NCBI RefSeq assembly: GCF_039526245.1
Contig: NZ_BAAAIV010000019.1
Coordinates: 155,263-219,262, forward strand
Direction of reading: 5' to 3'
Length of the DNA stretch: 64,000 nucleotides
Origin: Arthrobacter_H rhombi
Lineage (GTDB): Bacteria; Actinomycetota; Actinomycetes; Actinomycetales; Micrococcaceae
The position numbers and the translations under genes are program-made. Each line of letters starts with the position of its first letter. Position 1 is the first letter of the stretch. The notes beneath the pieces were generated by a model. It saw only the letters and a list, made by a program, of their open reading frames with translations. It was not told the DNA's origin and searched no databases. Shown here in pieces: positions 8,577 to 17,842 of the stretch.

Positions 8577-9539
8577 TTGAAGCCTGCCAAAGGCGTATTG
8601 CCGTTCATCCCTGGTGCCGCAGCCCTGCGGCAGCTTGGCTATGAGACGAGCGCCTTCGCCCCGCCCTCTTCGACCTCCTCATTCCCCGATGGCGGATTGT
8701 GGCGGGTGGAGATCCCTAGTGTCGAGGGGCCAAAGGCCCTGGAGGCCGTTCTCGAGGAGTCCGAGTCACTTGAGGTGCCAATCCACCGCGTTTCGCAGGG
8801 CTCAGGCGTCACCATGCTGACGGACGTGGAGATCAGGGACATGGTCCTCATGTGCGAGGAGCGGGGGATCGAACTCTGTCTGTTCGCCCGCCCTGGGGCC
8901 AACTGGGACATCGGTGCCGCGCGCGATGCCGCAGGCGGCCTGTCCGGCAGGGCCAGGGGGCTGTCTCAGCTCAGCGCCGCCATCGCGGAGATCCAGAGAG
9001 CCTCGGACCTCGGCGTCAAGAGCTTGTTGGTCTCCGACGAGGGCCTGCTCGTAAGTGCCCATCAACTTCGCGTCTCCGGACTCCTGCCACCTGGGATCCA
9101 ATTCAAGACCTCGGTTATGGCAGCGCCCCTGAATCCCGCAGCAGTTGTCGTACATGGCCTGCTCGGCGCTGATACCGTCAACGTTCCCTCGGACATGTCT
9201 CTGCAGCAGCTGCGCGAGATTCGCGAGGCCTGCGATACGACACTCGATTTCTACATCGAGGCTCCCGACAACATCGGCGGGTTCGTCAGGCATCACGAAA
9301 TCTACGAGATCATCCGCGTCGCGTCGCCCGTCTACGTCAAATTCGGCCTCCGCAATGCGCCGGACGTGTACCCGTCCGGGGTGCACCTGCAGTCGTTGGT
9401 CGTGGAAACATGCCGTGAACGGGTTCGACGGGCGCGGCTGGGCTTGGACCTGCTCGATCGGGCGCCGTTCCAGTTGCCCATGTCGCCCCAGGGAAGCCGG
9501 CTCCAGCACCAGCCGCGCCGACTGAAACTCGAAGACTAA
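8577..9539 (+). CDS. Uncharacterised protein, possibly a U32-peptidase-like / TIM-barrel protein
   Basis: 320 aa, start TTG at 8577 with AAAGGAG 5 nt upstream. I do not recognise it firmly. It has alternating beta/alpha character (DVEIRDMVLMCEERGIELCLFARPG, VKSLLVSDEGLLVSA, DTTLDFYIEAPDN, PVYVKFGLRN) suggesting a TIM-barrel, and U32-family annotation is the best guess. No signal peptide or membrane segment is visible. It leads the plus-strand arm of the divergent operon, 26 nt ahead of the alcohol dehydrogenase. It is therefore probably co-regulated with, and functionally tied to, the acyl-CoA route. A non-peptidase role in small-molecule metabolism is as likely as proteolysis. Confidence 0.6.
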   Translation: MKPAKGVLPFIPGAAALRQLGYETSAFAPPSSTSSFPDGGLWRVEIPSVEGPKALEAVLEESESLEVPIHRVSQGSGVTMLTDVEIRDMVLMCEERGIELCLFARPGANWDIGAARDAAGGLSGRARGLSQLSAAIAEIQRASDLGVKSLLVSDEGLLVSAHQLRVSGLLPPGIQFKTSVMAAPLNPAAVVVHGLLGADTVNVPSDMSLQQLREIREACDTTLDFYIEAPDNIGGFVRHHEIYEIIRVASPVYVKFGLRNAPDVYPSGVHLQSLVVETCRERVRRARLGLDLLDRAPFQLPMSPQGSRLQHQPRRLKLED

Positions 9540-9565
9540 ACAACCACCAACGAAGGAGACCAAAT

Positions 9566-10735
9566 ATGAAGGCAGCTATTTTACGGCGGGCCGGAGATCC
9601 CTTGTCCCTGGAAGAAGTGCAATTGGCGGAACCGAAAGCCGGCGAGGTCCGCGTCAGGGTAGAGGCCGCCGGCGTCTGCCACAGCGACCTGCACTACATG
9701 AACGGGGACTTGCACGCGCACCTGCCAGCGGTGCTGGGCCACGAGGGCGTCGGCATCATCGACGCCGTCGGAGCATCGGTCACGCGGGTGAACCCCGGGG
9801 ACCGGGTGGTTATGACCTGGCGTCCCCGGTGTGGGGAATGTGAATTCTGCACCAGCGGACGGCCAGGGCTTTGCGTCCTCGGTGCGGTGCAGGGTTCGAC
9901 TGGAGGACTCCCTGATGGCAGCAGCCGTATCAGCCAGGACGGGAAGACGGTGCACCACTTGATGGGGGTGTCCTGTTTCGCGGAAGCCTGCGTGGTGTCC
10001 GAGCGATCGGTGGTCAAGATCCCCGCCGATGTTCCTGCGAACGTGGCTGCCATCGCCGGTTGCGCCGTCATCACCGGCGTCGGCTCGGTGTTGAACCACA
10101 TGTCCGGTTCGACCGGGCAGTCTGTTCTGGTCGTCGGCGCAGGGGGAGTCGGGCTTAGCGCCATCATGGGGTTGAACCTGGTGGGGGCTGGCCCGATCAT
10201 CGTTGCAGACACCGTGGAGGCCCGATTGGACCTGGCCCTCGAGCTGGGCGCCACCCACGCCGTCAATGTCAGCCAGCAGGATCTCTCCGACGTCCTCGAC
10301 GACGTCGCCCCCGGGGGCGTCAAATGGGCTCTGGATGCCGTGGGCTCGTCAACGACAATGGAGCAGGCCTTCGGCTCGCTCGGCACCGGCGGCACGCTCG
10401 TTGCGGTGGGACTTGGCAGGGTGGAAGAAACTTTCGCGGTCCCGATCAATCTACTGGTCCAGCGGGAAAGGCGTGTGGTCGGAAGCCTGTACGGGTCCTC
10501 GAACCCACCTGTTCAGCTGCCGCAGATCCTGGAGCTCTACCGATCTGGAAAGCTCCCGCTCGAGCGGCTGGTGGGGAGGGTCTACGCCCTCGATGAGGTC
10601 AACGAAGCCTACCGGGACCTCGTTCGGAGCGCCGTGGGACGCTCCGTTATCGACGTTGGCGGATCCGCGCGCACACCCTACGCACCCAGTGCACGGGAGA
10701 GCCGTCTCGCTCCAGTGGATGCAAGGTCGATGTAG
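9566..10735 (+). CDS. Zinc-dependent alcohol dehydrogenase (MDR superfamily)
   Basis: 389 aa, start ATG with GAAGGAG upstream. The catalytic zinc site is in the GVCHSDLHY and LGHEGVG segments. The four structural-zinc cysteines are intact in RCGECEFCTSGRPGLC. The nucleotide-binding motif GAGGVGLSAI and the Asp in IIVADTVEARLDL point to NAD(H). It should interconvert an alcohol and an aldehyde or ketone; an aldehyde dehydrogenase (14095-15681) further along could take an aldehyde product. Its last 58 nt overlap the convergent IclR gene. The tail past GRSVIDVGG (about 25 residues) looks unrelated to the family and may be read-through into the IclR 3' end. Confidence 0.88.
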   Translation: MKAAILRRAGDPLSLEEVQLAEPKAGEVRVRVEAAGVCHSDLHYMNGDLHAHLPAVLGHEGVGIIDAVGASVTRVNPGDRVVMTWRPRCGECEFCTSGRPGLCVLGAVQGSTGGLPDGSSRISQDGKTVHHLMGVSCFAEACVVSERSVVKIPADVPANVAAIAGCAVITGVGSVLNHMSGSTGQSVLVVGAGGVGLSAIMGLNLVGAGPIIVADTVEARLDLALELGATHAVNVSQQDLSDVLDDVAPGGVKWALDAVGSSTTMEQAFGSLGTGGTLVAVGLGRVEETFAVPINLLVQRERRVVGSLYGSSNPPVQLPQILELYRSGKLPLERLVGRVYALDEVNEAYRDLVRSAVGRSVIDVGGSARTPYAPSARESRLAPVDARSM

Positions 10736-11517
10736 TGAGCCTTGCCCTCCTCGCTCCAACGTATGTTGGGCACGGAAATGCTCATGGCGGCAAGGCAGTT
10801 GCCGTGGGAGTCCCGGACAGGTGCGGCCACACAGGTCACATCGTCGTTGGACTCGCTGTGCTCCTCCGCCCAGTCACGCGAGCGTATAAGGGCCAGTTCG
10901 TTGCGGAGCCGCGCGGTGCTGTCGATGCTATGTTCGGTCATGCGTATCAGCGAAGCGTCGTCCGGAAAGAGCGAGGAGAGTTCTTCATCCGCCAGCGTTG
11001 CCAGCAGCATCTTGCCGCCGGCCGTGCAATGAGCCGGCAGGCGGCTGCCCACCTGCGAAACCAGCCGAACGGAGTGCGTGCTGTCAATACGCACAACGTA
11101 TACCGCGTATTGGCCATCACGCACGACGACCTGAACGGTTTCGTCGCATTCCGAGGCCACGTTGGCTGCAATGTCGCGTCCAAGTTCGGCGAGGTCGAGC
11201 TCCCGCTCGTAAGCGCCACCCAGCTGGAATGGTTTAACCCCCAGGGCAAAGCGCGCTCCCTCCTCGCCAAGCGGCCGGAGGTAACCGCGTTCCACGAGGG
11301 TGCCGACCAGTTCGTGGACGCTGGCCCGTGGCAGCCCCAATCTCCTGGTGATTTCCGGGATCTTGAGCCCGTCGTTCGGCTCCAGGAACAATTCCAATAT
11401 GTCGAGCCCGCGCCTCAGCGCGGGGGAGGTCTGCCGGTGGGTGGGTTTTCGGGGCGCATCGCCGGAGGGGATGGACTGCAGGGCGTCGACACTTGTATTG
11501 TTGGACATACTAGACAT
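10678..11517 (-). CDS. IclR-family transcriptional regulator
   Basis: 279 aa. An N-terminal winged helix (LRRGLDILELF, KIPEITRRLGLPRASVHELVGTLVERGYL) is followed by an IclR effector-binding domain (RLPAHCTAGGKMLLATL, DDVTCVAAPVRDSHGNCLAAMSISVP). The upstream DNA shows no Shine-Dalgarno before ATG 11517. The nearest AT-rich element ends only a few bases away, so a leaderless transcript or a start at the second ATG (11508) is possible. Motif copies at 11521-11553 overlap this start, as expected for autoregulation. By position it should control the hydratase/ligase operon, the 8577 operon and the GH88 operon. Confidence 0.9.
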   Translation of the reverse strand: MSSMSNNTSVDALQSIPSGDAPRKPTHRQTSPALRRGLDILELFLEPNDGLKIPEITRRLGLPRASVHELVGTLVERGYLRPLGEEGARFALGVKPFQLGGAYERELDLAELGRDIAANVASECDETVQVVVRDGQYAVYVVRIDSTHSVRLVSQVGSRLPAHCTAGGKMLLATLADEELSSLFPDDASLIRMTEHSIDSTARLRNELALIRSRDWAEEHSESNDDVTCVAAPVRDSHGNCLAAMSISVPNIRWSEEGKAHYIDLASTGARRLSRALGA

Positions 11518-11520
11518 TGT

Positions 11521-11553
11521 TCAATATTTCAGACACATTTTCAATATTTGAAT
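11521..11553. promoter_or_regulatory. Tandem TTCAATATTT boxes, candidate IclR operator
   Basis: Two exact TTCAATATTT copies at 11521-11530 and 11541-11550 start 20 bp apart, two helical turns, between the divergent IclR and GH88 genes. The first continues as CAGAC, giving the 12-mer also found at 8425. The second continues into TTCAATATTTGAA, almost a palindrome. Same-face spacing suggests cooperative regulator binding. This is inference. Confidence 0.6.
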
Positions 11554-11578
11554 CCAGAGGTACCCAGGAGGGACAACT

Positions 11579-12721
11579 TTGATCATCGATGCACAAAAGC
11601 GGATGCTAGCGCGCATTTCATCGACCAGGGAGAGCATATCCGGTGGACTGCCGCATTGGGCAAGGCCCGAGACGGGCGAATGGGTGTTGACGCCGGACGG
11701 TGATTGGACTGGAGGTGCATATGTAGGGGAGCTGTGGCTTGCAGCACTTGCCGACCCGGCCCGATTTACGCCGGATCAGGCGTACAAGGCCCTTTCGGTG
11801 ATGTTGCCCAGGATCGAAAAGCGCACGGCATTCAAAGGATTCGGATTCTACTTCGGGGCAGCAGTCGGCGCCGAGCTGTTCGACCACGAGCCTGCTCGCC
11901 GTGCGGCGTTGAGTGCTGCCAAGTCCTTGGCGGGTATGTTCGACGAGCGACTTGGGTTGATTCCCCTGGGCGAAGACGCCGAGGAGGCCGCGAGTGTAGG
12001 ACAGGCCGAAAGCAGCATTGACTCGCTTCAAGCCACCGCCCTATTGTTCTGGGCTGCTGAGAATCTCCAGGACGAGACCATGGAACGCATCGCCTCGGCC
12101 CATCTGCGCCGTGTTTTGGAAATCCATGTAAGGGACGACGACTCAGTTATCCAGTCATCGACCCTGGACCCAGAGACCGGTCGTGTGCTGAGAACTCATA
12201 CACACAAGGGCTACAACGACACCAGCACCTGGGGCAGGGCCCAGGGATGGGCAATGCTATATAGCGCCCATGCGGCAATGGTCCGCCCGCAGCAGCCGGA
12301 GTGGCGCGACTTCGCCAAGCGCACGATCGACTGGTGGATCGAGCATGTCCCGTCGGATCTGGTGTCCTATTGGGATTTCGATGACCCAAAGATTCCCGCC
12401 GCAAGCCGGGATACCGCAGCCACCTCAATGGCCGCGGCCGCCTGCCTGCGCTTGGCACATGCGTTGGGCGCGGAGGAAGGGAAGGTGTATCGGGAATTCG
12501 CCGAGCGCACCGTCAAGGCATTGAGCTCTGGTTTCCTAACACCGACGAGCGAAGGGGACCGTAGGCCCCAGGGGATCCTGGCGGGTGGTTGTTTTACGCA
12601 GCGCGCGACGGTCAGGAGCAGTGACGCCGGCGCCGAAGACGTTGAACTCATTTTTGGCAGCTATTTCTTGTTTGAGAGCCTTGCCGTCCTGGCGGGGACA
12701 CTTTCCCCGGGCCGGGTCTGA
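11579..12721 (+). CDS. Glycoside hydrolase family 88-type protein (unsaturated glucuronyl hydrolase-like)
   Basis: 380 aa, close to the roughly 377 aa of family members. Family hallmarks: WTGGAYVGELWLAA (helix of the alpha6/alpha6 barrel with a conserved Asp just before it), SIDSL (position of a catalytic Asp), THKGYNDTSTWGRAQGWAML, and YWDFDDPKIPAASRDTAATS. These enzymes hydrate the 4,5-double bond of unsaturated uronosyl sugars made by polysaccharide lyases. There is no signal peptide, so it acts in the cytoplasm. Start is TTG at 11579 with AGGAGG upstream. It leads the operon GH88, CoA-transferase, aldehyde dehydrogenase. No lyase or other uronate enzyme is nearby, so it may act on a different unsaturated glycoside or glycoconjugate. 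Confidence 0.8.
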   Translation: MIIDAQKRMLARISSTRESISGGLPHWARPETGEWVLTPDGDWTGGAYVGELWLAALADPARFTPDQAYKALSVMLPRIEKRTAFKGFGFYFGAAVGAELFDHEPARRAALSAAKSLAGMFDERLGLIPLGEDAEEAASVGQAESSIDSLQATALLFWAAENLQDETMERIASAHLRRVLEIHVRDDDSVIQSSTLDPETGRVLRTHTHKGYNDTSTWGRAQGWAMLYSAHAAMVRPQQPEWRDFAKRTIDWWIEHVPSDLVSYWDFDDPKIPAASRDTAATSMAAAACLRLAHALGAEEGKVYREFAERTVKALSSGFLTPTSEGDRRPQGILAGGCFTQRATVRSSDAGAEDVELIFGSYFLFESLAVLAGTLSPGRV

Positions 12722-12747
12722 AAACCATAGATAACGGAGTATGCACC

Positions 12748-13947
12748 ATGAGTACCAGCCAGCGTTTGCCGTTGAAAGGTGTGCGAGTCATTGACTTCAG
12801 CCAGGTCCAATTCGGCCCAATGGCAACCCAAATTCTCGCCGATTTCGGGGCGGAAGTCATCAAAGTTGAACGTCCTGCAGTCGGGGACATCAGCCGCTCG
12901 ATCGATGTGAAATCTGAGGGCATCGAGGACAGCGCCATGTTCCTGGCCTTGAATCGAAACAAGCGATCCATTTCGCTCGATATGAAGGAGCCTGGTGCCC
13001 TTCCCATTGTCCACAGAATGCTCGAGGGCGCGGACGTCATTGTTTCGAACTACCGCGCCGGCGTGGCCGAACGGATGGGGCTTGGCTTCGAGGAGCTGCA
13101 CAAGAAGTTCCCCCGGCTGATCTACGCCTCTGGAACGGGCTTCGGCGAGGATGGCCCGCTGACAGAGCTCGGAGGACAGGACATGGCCCTGCAAGCATTC
13201 TCCGGGGCGACTTGGCACAATCGGGCGACGGACGGGAGGCCGGCCATATATCCCATTCCGTTCATAGATTTCGGTGCCGGCATGGCGCTGGTGCAAGGAA
13301 TCCTGCTTGCCCTGATCGAGCGAGGCGTGTCCGGGCAGGGACAGCGGGTCGATGTATCCCTGCTTGACACGGCCATGTTCGAGCAAATGCAGGAATACAC
13401 AGCCTGGATGATGCGCCGTTTCGAGGTCCACTGGGAACGGGACAACCTTGTAGGTTCCTTCAAGACTTCCGATGGCTGGGTCACCATCGTCGGTCTTTTC
13501 CGCCCCGATCCGCTCCGGGCCATCTGCACTGCTCTGGGGACCGAGGACCTAACAGCACGCAATGAGTTCTCGACAGCGGAGCTCCAACAGGAGAACCGCG
13601 AGCAGTTGTGGCACATCCTCGACGAGAAGATCAGTGAATTCAGCACGGAAGAGGCCATCCAACGTTTGGGGAAGTCGGGAGTAATTTGCGGTCCCGTCCA
13701 GGACTTCGACCAGGTTCTTCAAAACCCCCAGGTCCTTCACAATGACATCGTCCGTAGCCTTCCGCACGCCACGCTAGGGGAGGTGAGGGTCATCGACAAC
13801 CCGATCCGCCTCTCGGGAGTGCGCAAAGATACTTATCAAGCGGCACCACTACTTGGAGAGCACACCGAGGAAGTGCTAGGCGAATTCGGTTACTCTCCGG
13901 ACGAAATCACCGCCTTTGTCAGCAACGGAGTAGCCGTACAGGCGTAG
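12748..13947 (+). CDS. Class III CoA-transferase (CaiB/BaiF family)
   Basis: 399 aa. N-terminal Rossmann segment LKGVRVIDFSQVQFGPMATQILADFGAEVIKVERP, then LNRNKRSISLDMKEPGA, VIVSNYRAGVAERMGLG and the GFGEDGPLTELGGQDMALQAFSG block. The Asp in GGQDM aligns with the nucleophilic aspartate of formyl-CoA/carnitine CoA-transferases. It should move CoA between an acyl-CoA and a free acid. It lies 26 nt after the GH88 gene. Together with the CoA ligase, acyl-CoA dehydrogenase and enoyl-CoA hydratase it gives the four enzyme classes of the Cai carnitine pathway, but substrate identity is not shown. Confidence 0.88.
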   Translation: MSTSQRLPLKGVRVIDFSQVQFGPMATQILADFGAEVIKVERPAVGDISRSIDVKSEGIEDSAMFLALNRNKRSISLDMKEPGALPIVHRMLEGADVIVSNYRAGVAERMGLGFEELHKKFPRLIYASGTGFGEDGPLTELGGQDMALQAFSGATWHNRATDGRPAIYPIPFIDFGAGMALVQGILLALIERGVSGQGQRVDVSLLDTAMFEQMQEYTAWMMRRFEVHWERDNLVGSFKTSDGWVTIVGLFRPDPLRAICTALGTEDLTARNEFSTAELQQENREQLWHILDEKISEFSTEEAIQRLGKSGVICGPVQDFDQVLQNPQVLHNDIVRSLPHATLGEVRVIDNPIRLSGVRKDTYQAAPLLGEHTEEVLGEFGYSPDEITAFVSNGVAVQA

Positions 13948-14094
13948 CGGCAGTTCCCCGGTGGCCAGGCTGGAAGCCATAGCCAACCAGCCATCCAGAG
14001 GTACGAATCGTCCGAGTTCACCGTGCCCGAAAGCCTACATTGGCATTTCACATCCATCTCCCGAGAAAAAGCATATCTAGAGGGGAATCAGACA

Positions 14095-15681
14095 ATGACC
14101 ACGAGCCCAACTTCCACAGCACAAGCTGCGGTTACGACAGCGGAGCAGATCCGTGCCCTCAATCCAGCCACAGGCGAAACCGTGGAACCTGCTTTCGCGG
14201 TCGCCAGCGTGCAAGAGGCAGATGCGGCCGCCGATGCTGCCGCAAAAGCGTTCCACCTTTACCGAGAAACACCACCCGAGCGGCGTGCGCTATTCCTGGA
14301 GCTGATCGCACGACGCCTCGAGGAACGGCGGACCGCCATCGTCGACCGCGCCCAGTTGGAAACGGGGCTCTCGGAGCCCAGGCTGCAAGGTGAACTCGAC
14401 CGTACGGCGGGCCAGCTGCGCCTGTTCGCGCGAGAACTTCGTCTCGGTACGCACCAGGACATCCGCATCGACAACGCTCTGCCTGATCGGCGGCCGGTGC
14501 CCTCTCCGGATATCCGACAACGCCACATCGCACTGGGGCCGGTGGTGGTCTTTGGGGCCAGCAATTTTCCGCTTGCGTTCTCAACTGCCGGCGGTGACAC
14601 GGCCTCGGCTCTTGCCGCGGGATGTCCCGTCGTCGTGAAGGCCCATAACTCACACCCGGGGACAGCTGCACTGGTGGGACAGATAGTTTCGGACGCCGTC
14701 GTGGAAGCCGGATTGCCCGAGGGAACCTTTTCGCAGGTCTTCGGCGATGGACATACCATCGGCCAACGCCTTGCCGCGCACCCGCGCATCAAGGCCATCG
14801 GCTTTACCGGCTCACGAAAAGCGGGGATCGCTCTGATGGAGACGGCAGCCCGTCGACATGAACCCATTCCTGTCTACGCCGAGATGTCCAGCATCAACCC
14901 GGTGGTTATCATGCCAAGGGCCGCCGCCGAGGGCCCGGAGGCCTTGGCCGCCGGTTTTGCGGCCTCCCTGACACTCGGTGCCGGGCAGTTCTGCACCAAC
15001 CCCGGCCTCGTCTTTTTGCCGGATGCTGATAGGAAGTTCACGGAAACCGCGATCCGTGCCATCCAGCAGACAACCGGACAGACGATGTTGAACCCTGGAA
15101 TCAGTCGCGCCTATGGCGACGGGGTAGCCCGCCTGAAATCGGCCCAGAACATCGTGACGTTGGCCGAGGGATCTGCAGGTGACGCGGAGAACGCTCCGGC
15201 CCCGATCCTCTTCGAAACCACTGCGAACCACTTCCTTGGGACCGCTGAAGGGCTCCAGGAAGAAGTCTTCGGATCAGCGGCACTTCTGGTTCGCTATAGG
15301 GACCATGCCGAGCTCCTCGCTCTCGTGCAGGGCCTGCAAGGGCAGCTCACAGCCACCGTCCACGGGGAAGAAGGTGATGAAGAAGCAATCCGTTCGATAA
15401 TCCCCGAACTTGAAGACAGGGTCGGCAGAATCCTCTTCAATGGATGGCCCACGGGGGTGGAGGTAAACAGCTCCATGGTCCACGGTGGGCCCTACCCCGC
15501 GACTTCAGATTCCCGTACCACCTCGGTAGGGTCCGCGGCCATCAACCGTTTCCAACGACCTGTGAGCTATCAGGACGTACCTGCCACGCTGTTGCCGGCT
15601 TCTCTCCAAGATGGCAATCCATGGAATCTCCCGCGGAGGGTCGATGGAGGAGTGCAAAACCCTGCCGGCCCCAAGGGCTGA
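14095..15681 (+). CDS. NAD(P)-dependent aldehyde dehydrogenase, 2-oxoglutarate semialdehyde dehydrogenase-like
   Basis: 528 aa, the length of the ketoglutarate-semialdehyde (2,5-dioxovalerate) dehydrogenase branch. Diagnostic segments are VVFGASNFPLAFSTAGGDTA, KAHNSHPGTAALV, GFTGSRKAG, PVYAEMSSINPVVIMP (catalytic Glu) and TLGAGQFCTNPGLVF (catalytic Cys). In that branch the enzyme makes 2-oxoglutarate at the end of uronate, pentose or hydroxyproline routes. Start at ATG 14095 chosen for the GAGGGG upstream; an in-frame start at 14023 lacks one. It ends the plus-strand operon, 147 nt after the CoA-transferase, and is followed by a hairpin at 15871. Confidence 0.87.
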   Translation: MTTSPTSTAQAAVTTAEQIRALNPATGETVEPAFAVASVQEADAAADAAAKAFHLYRETPPERRALFLELIARRLEERRTAIVDRAQLETGLSEPRLQGELDRTAGQLRLFARELRLGTHQDIRIDNALPDRRPVPSPDIRQRHIALGPVVVFGASNFPLAFSTAGGDTASALAAGCPVVVKAHNSHPGTAALVGQIVSDAVVEAGLPEGTFSQVFGDGHTIGQRLAAHPRIKAIGFTGSRKAGIALMETAARRHEPIPVYAEMSSINPVVIMPRAAAEGPEALAAGFAASLTLGAGQFCTNPGLVFLPDADRKFTETAIRAIQQTTGQTMLNPGISRAYGDGVARLKSAQNIVTLAEGSAGDAENAPAPILFETTANHFLGTAEGLQEEVFGSAALLVRYRDHAELLALVQGLQGQLTATVHGEEGDEEAIRSIIPELEDRVGRILFNGWPTGVEVNSSMVHGGPYPATSDSRTTSVGSAAINRFQRPVSYQDVPATLLPASLQDGNPWNLPRRVDGGVQNPAGPKG

Positions 15682-15870
15682 CGTGAGAAAGCTGGATACA
15701 TGAACACGCATTTGCCCAATCGCCCAATAGCCCAGCAGCATAAGACGGCTCCGCGGATTTCAGCTTCGACTGAGATAACAGGCCCTTGCCGGGGGGACAT
15801 CGCCGATCCGGACTGCCCATATTGCAATGGTCCCGAAACCGACTGATTGCCTTTCAGATTCTGGTGCCGA

Positions 15871-15903
15871 GACACCGCGGCCTCTATCGGAGGCCGCGGT
15901 GTC
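15871..15903 (+). terminator. Perfect 14-bp hairpin after the aldehyde dehydrogenase operon
   Basis: Arms GACACCGCGGCCTC (15871-15884) and GAGGCCGCGGTGTC (15890-15903) around a 5-nt loop. No T-tract. It lies about 190 nt past the last stop of the plus-strand operon. The remaining DNA to the IS end (15904-16128) shows no convincing gene. Confidence 0.6.
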
Positions 15904-16288
15904 CGCCGTTGCGCAGTCCATCAAATCCGTAAGATCTGGATAAACCGCCGGTCTCGCAGATCCTGTTGCGGCAACGACGACGTCCATCTTTGTCCGGAGC
16001 TTCCCAACCGGGAGTTCTCAAAGCACCCTGCCGAAGGTTCGGGCCGGCAGGCCGGCATACGTGGTACTTGCAAAAATAGGGGTTGCCAAAACCGTAAGGG
16101 GGCACTTAGGGCACTTCTCCGGGCTGAATGTGAATATTTGCGTCGCTGAGGGCCAGCAGTAGTCCGGTTCAGAGCCAGTTCCCGTTGCGCCGATTATTGC
16201 GCTTGGGAGCCACCATTGACGTCGGTCAGAGCCACCTGCTTAGGCTCCTTCCACCATGTGAGGGCACGTGGTGGAAGGAGCAATTCCA

Positions 16289-17842
16289 ATGGTAAAGAAA
16301 ATCAATGCGAAGGCCGTCCTCGGTCTTCGCGCCGAGGGCCTCTCGGGCAGGGCAATCTCTGCCTCGCAGGGCGTCTCCAGGAACAGCGTCGCGGACGTCA
16401 TCGAAGCCGCAGACCGGCTCGGTACCGACTGGGACGAGCTGCGCGATCGATCCGAGAGCGAGGTCTATGCGCTGCTGTTCCCCGGCCGCGGCGAACACCA
16501 GAGCGTGTTCGTCCAACCCGACTGGAACCAGGTGCACCGGCAACTGGCCCGGGTCGGGGTCACGCTGAAACTGCTGCACGGTGAATACCAGGATGCCTGC
16601 GCCGCGTCACGGCAGCCGGCGATGGGCTACGACCGGTTCTGCAAGTCCTACCAACGCCACGTCCTCGTCGCCGGCGCCGCCTCTAGGGTCGGGCATAAAG
16701 CCGGCGTCAGTGTCGAGGTCGACTGGTCGGGCCCGACCATGCACCTCGACGATCCGATGACCGGCAGGAAGCGGACCGTCTACCTGTTCGTCGCCTGCCT
16801 GCCGTTCAGCAGGTATGCCTTCGTGGCTCCGACACTGGACATGAAACAGGACAGCTGGCTGCGCGTGCACGTGGCGATGTTCGAATTCCTGGGCGGCTCG
16901 GTACCGAGAATCGTCCCGGACAACCTCAAGACCGGAGTCATCTCCCACCCCCGCGAGGGCGAGATCGTGCTCAACGACGCCTACCGTGAACTCGCCGGGC
17001 ACTACGGCTCAGCCGTGCTGCCCGCCAGGGTGAAGCGTGCCAAGGACAAACCCAGCGTGGAAAACACCGTAGGGCACGTGGCCACCTGGGTGATTGCCCC
17101 ACTGCGCGAGCACTCCTTCACCACGTTGGAGCAGTTGCGCATGGCCATCGGCGAACGTGTCGATGCCTATAACCGCGAGCCGTTCCAAAAGCGTGCCGGA
17201 TCCCGCCAGAGCGTGTTCACCAGCGAGGAGAAACCCCTGCTGCGGCCCCTGCCCGCGGTGCCCTATGAGATCAGCCGGTGGATCAGCGGCCGACGTGTTG
17301 GGCGCAACAGCTACGTGTCCTGGCAGCGGAACTTCTACTCCGTGCCCTTCGTCCATATCGGGGCCCTCGTGGACTTGCGGGTGGGCGAATCGGTGTTGGA
17401 GGTCTATCGCGATCACCAGCGGCTGAGCAGCCACCGGCTTCAACCAGCCGGGACCATCAACGCGTACCGCACCAATGATGCCGACCTGCCCGAGGACCGC
17501 CGATGGCGCGAATGGGACGGGCCATGCGTCAGGTCGTGGGCATCCCGGATTGGTTCCGGCACGCTGACGGTCATCGAGCGGATCTTCGAATCCGTGGCCA
17601 TCGAGGAATAAGGGTTGGACGCGGCGCTGGCGGTGCTGCGTATGTCCCGGCGATATTCACCCTCACGGGTGGAAGCTGCCTGCCAGCTCGCCTTGCGCGG
17701 CAATGTCCGATCCCCACGCTATGCGCATCTGCGTCCGATCCTGGAAACCCGGCAAGACCAAATGCGGACACCACCGCCGGATCCGGGCGAACCCAGCGGC
17801 TACGTCCGTGGTGCCGGCTACTACGCAGGAGGGAACCGATGA
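16289..17842 (+). pseudogene. istA: IS21 transposase IstA, interrupted by an in-frame TAA
   Basis: DDE transposase of IS21. ATG 16289 follows GGAAGGAG. An N-terminal helix-turn-helix (GLSGRAISASQGVSRNSVAD) is followed by a DDE core: VDWSGPTM (first Asp), VPDNLKTG (second Asp), KPSVENTVGH (Glu). The frame stops at TAA 17609-17611 after SVAIEE. It then resumes in the same frame with a typical IstA C-terminus (LDAALAVLRMSRRYSPSRVEAACQ) and ends at 17842, overlapping the istB start by ATGA. Full length would be about 517 aa, normal for IstA. One substitution from a CAA codon would explain the stop. Without read-through the element is probably immobile unless a truncated 440-aa IstA still works. 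Confidence 0.88.

Noticed and set aside
17503..17838. Extended N-terminus of IstB
   Set aside because: It lies inside istA. The ATG at 17839 has a ribosome-binding site and the usual IS21 overlap.
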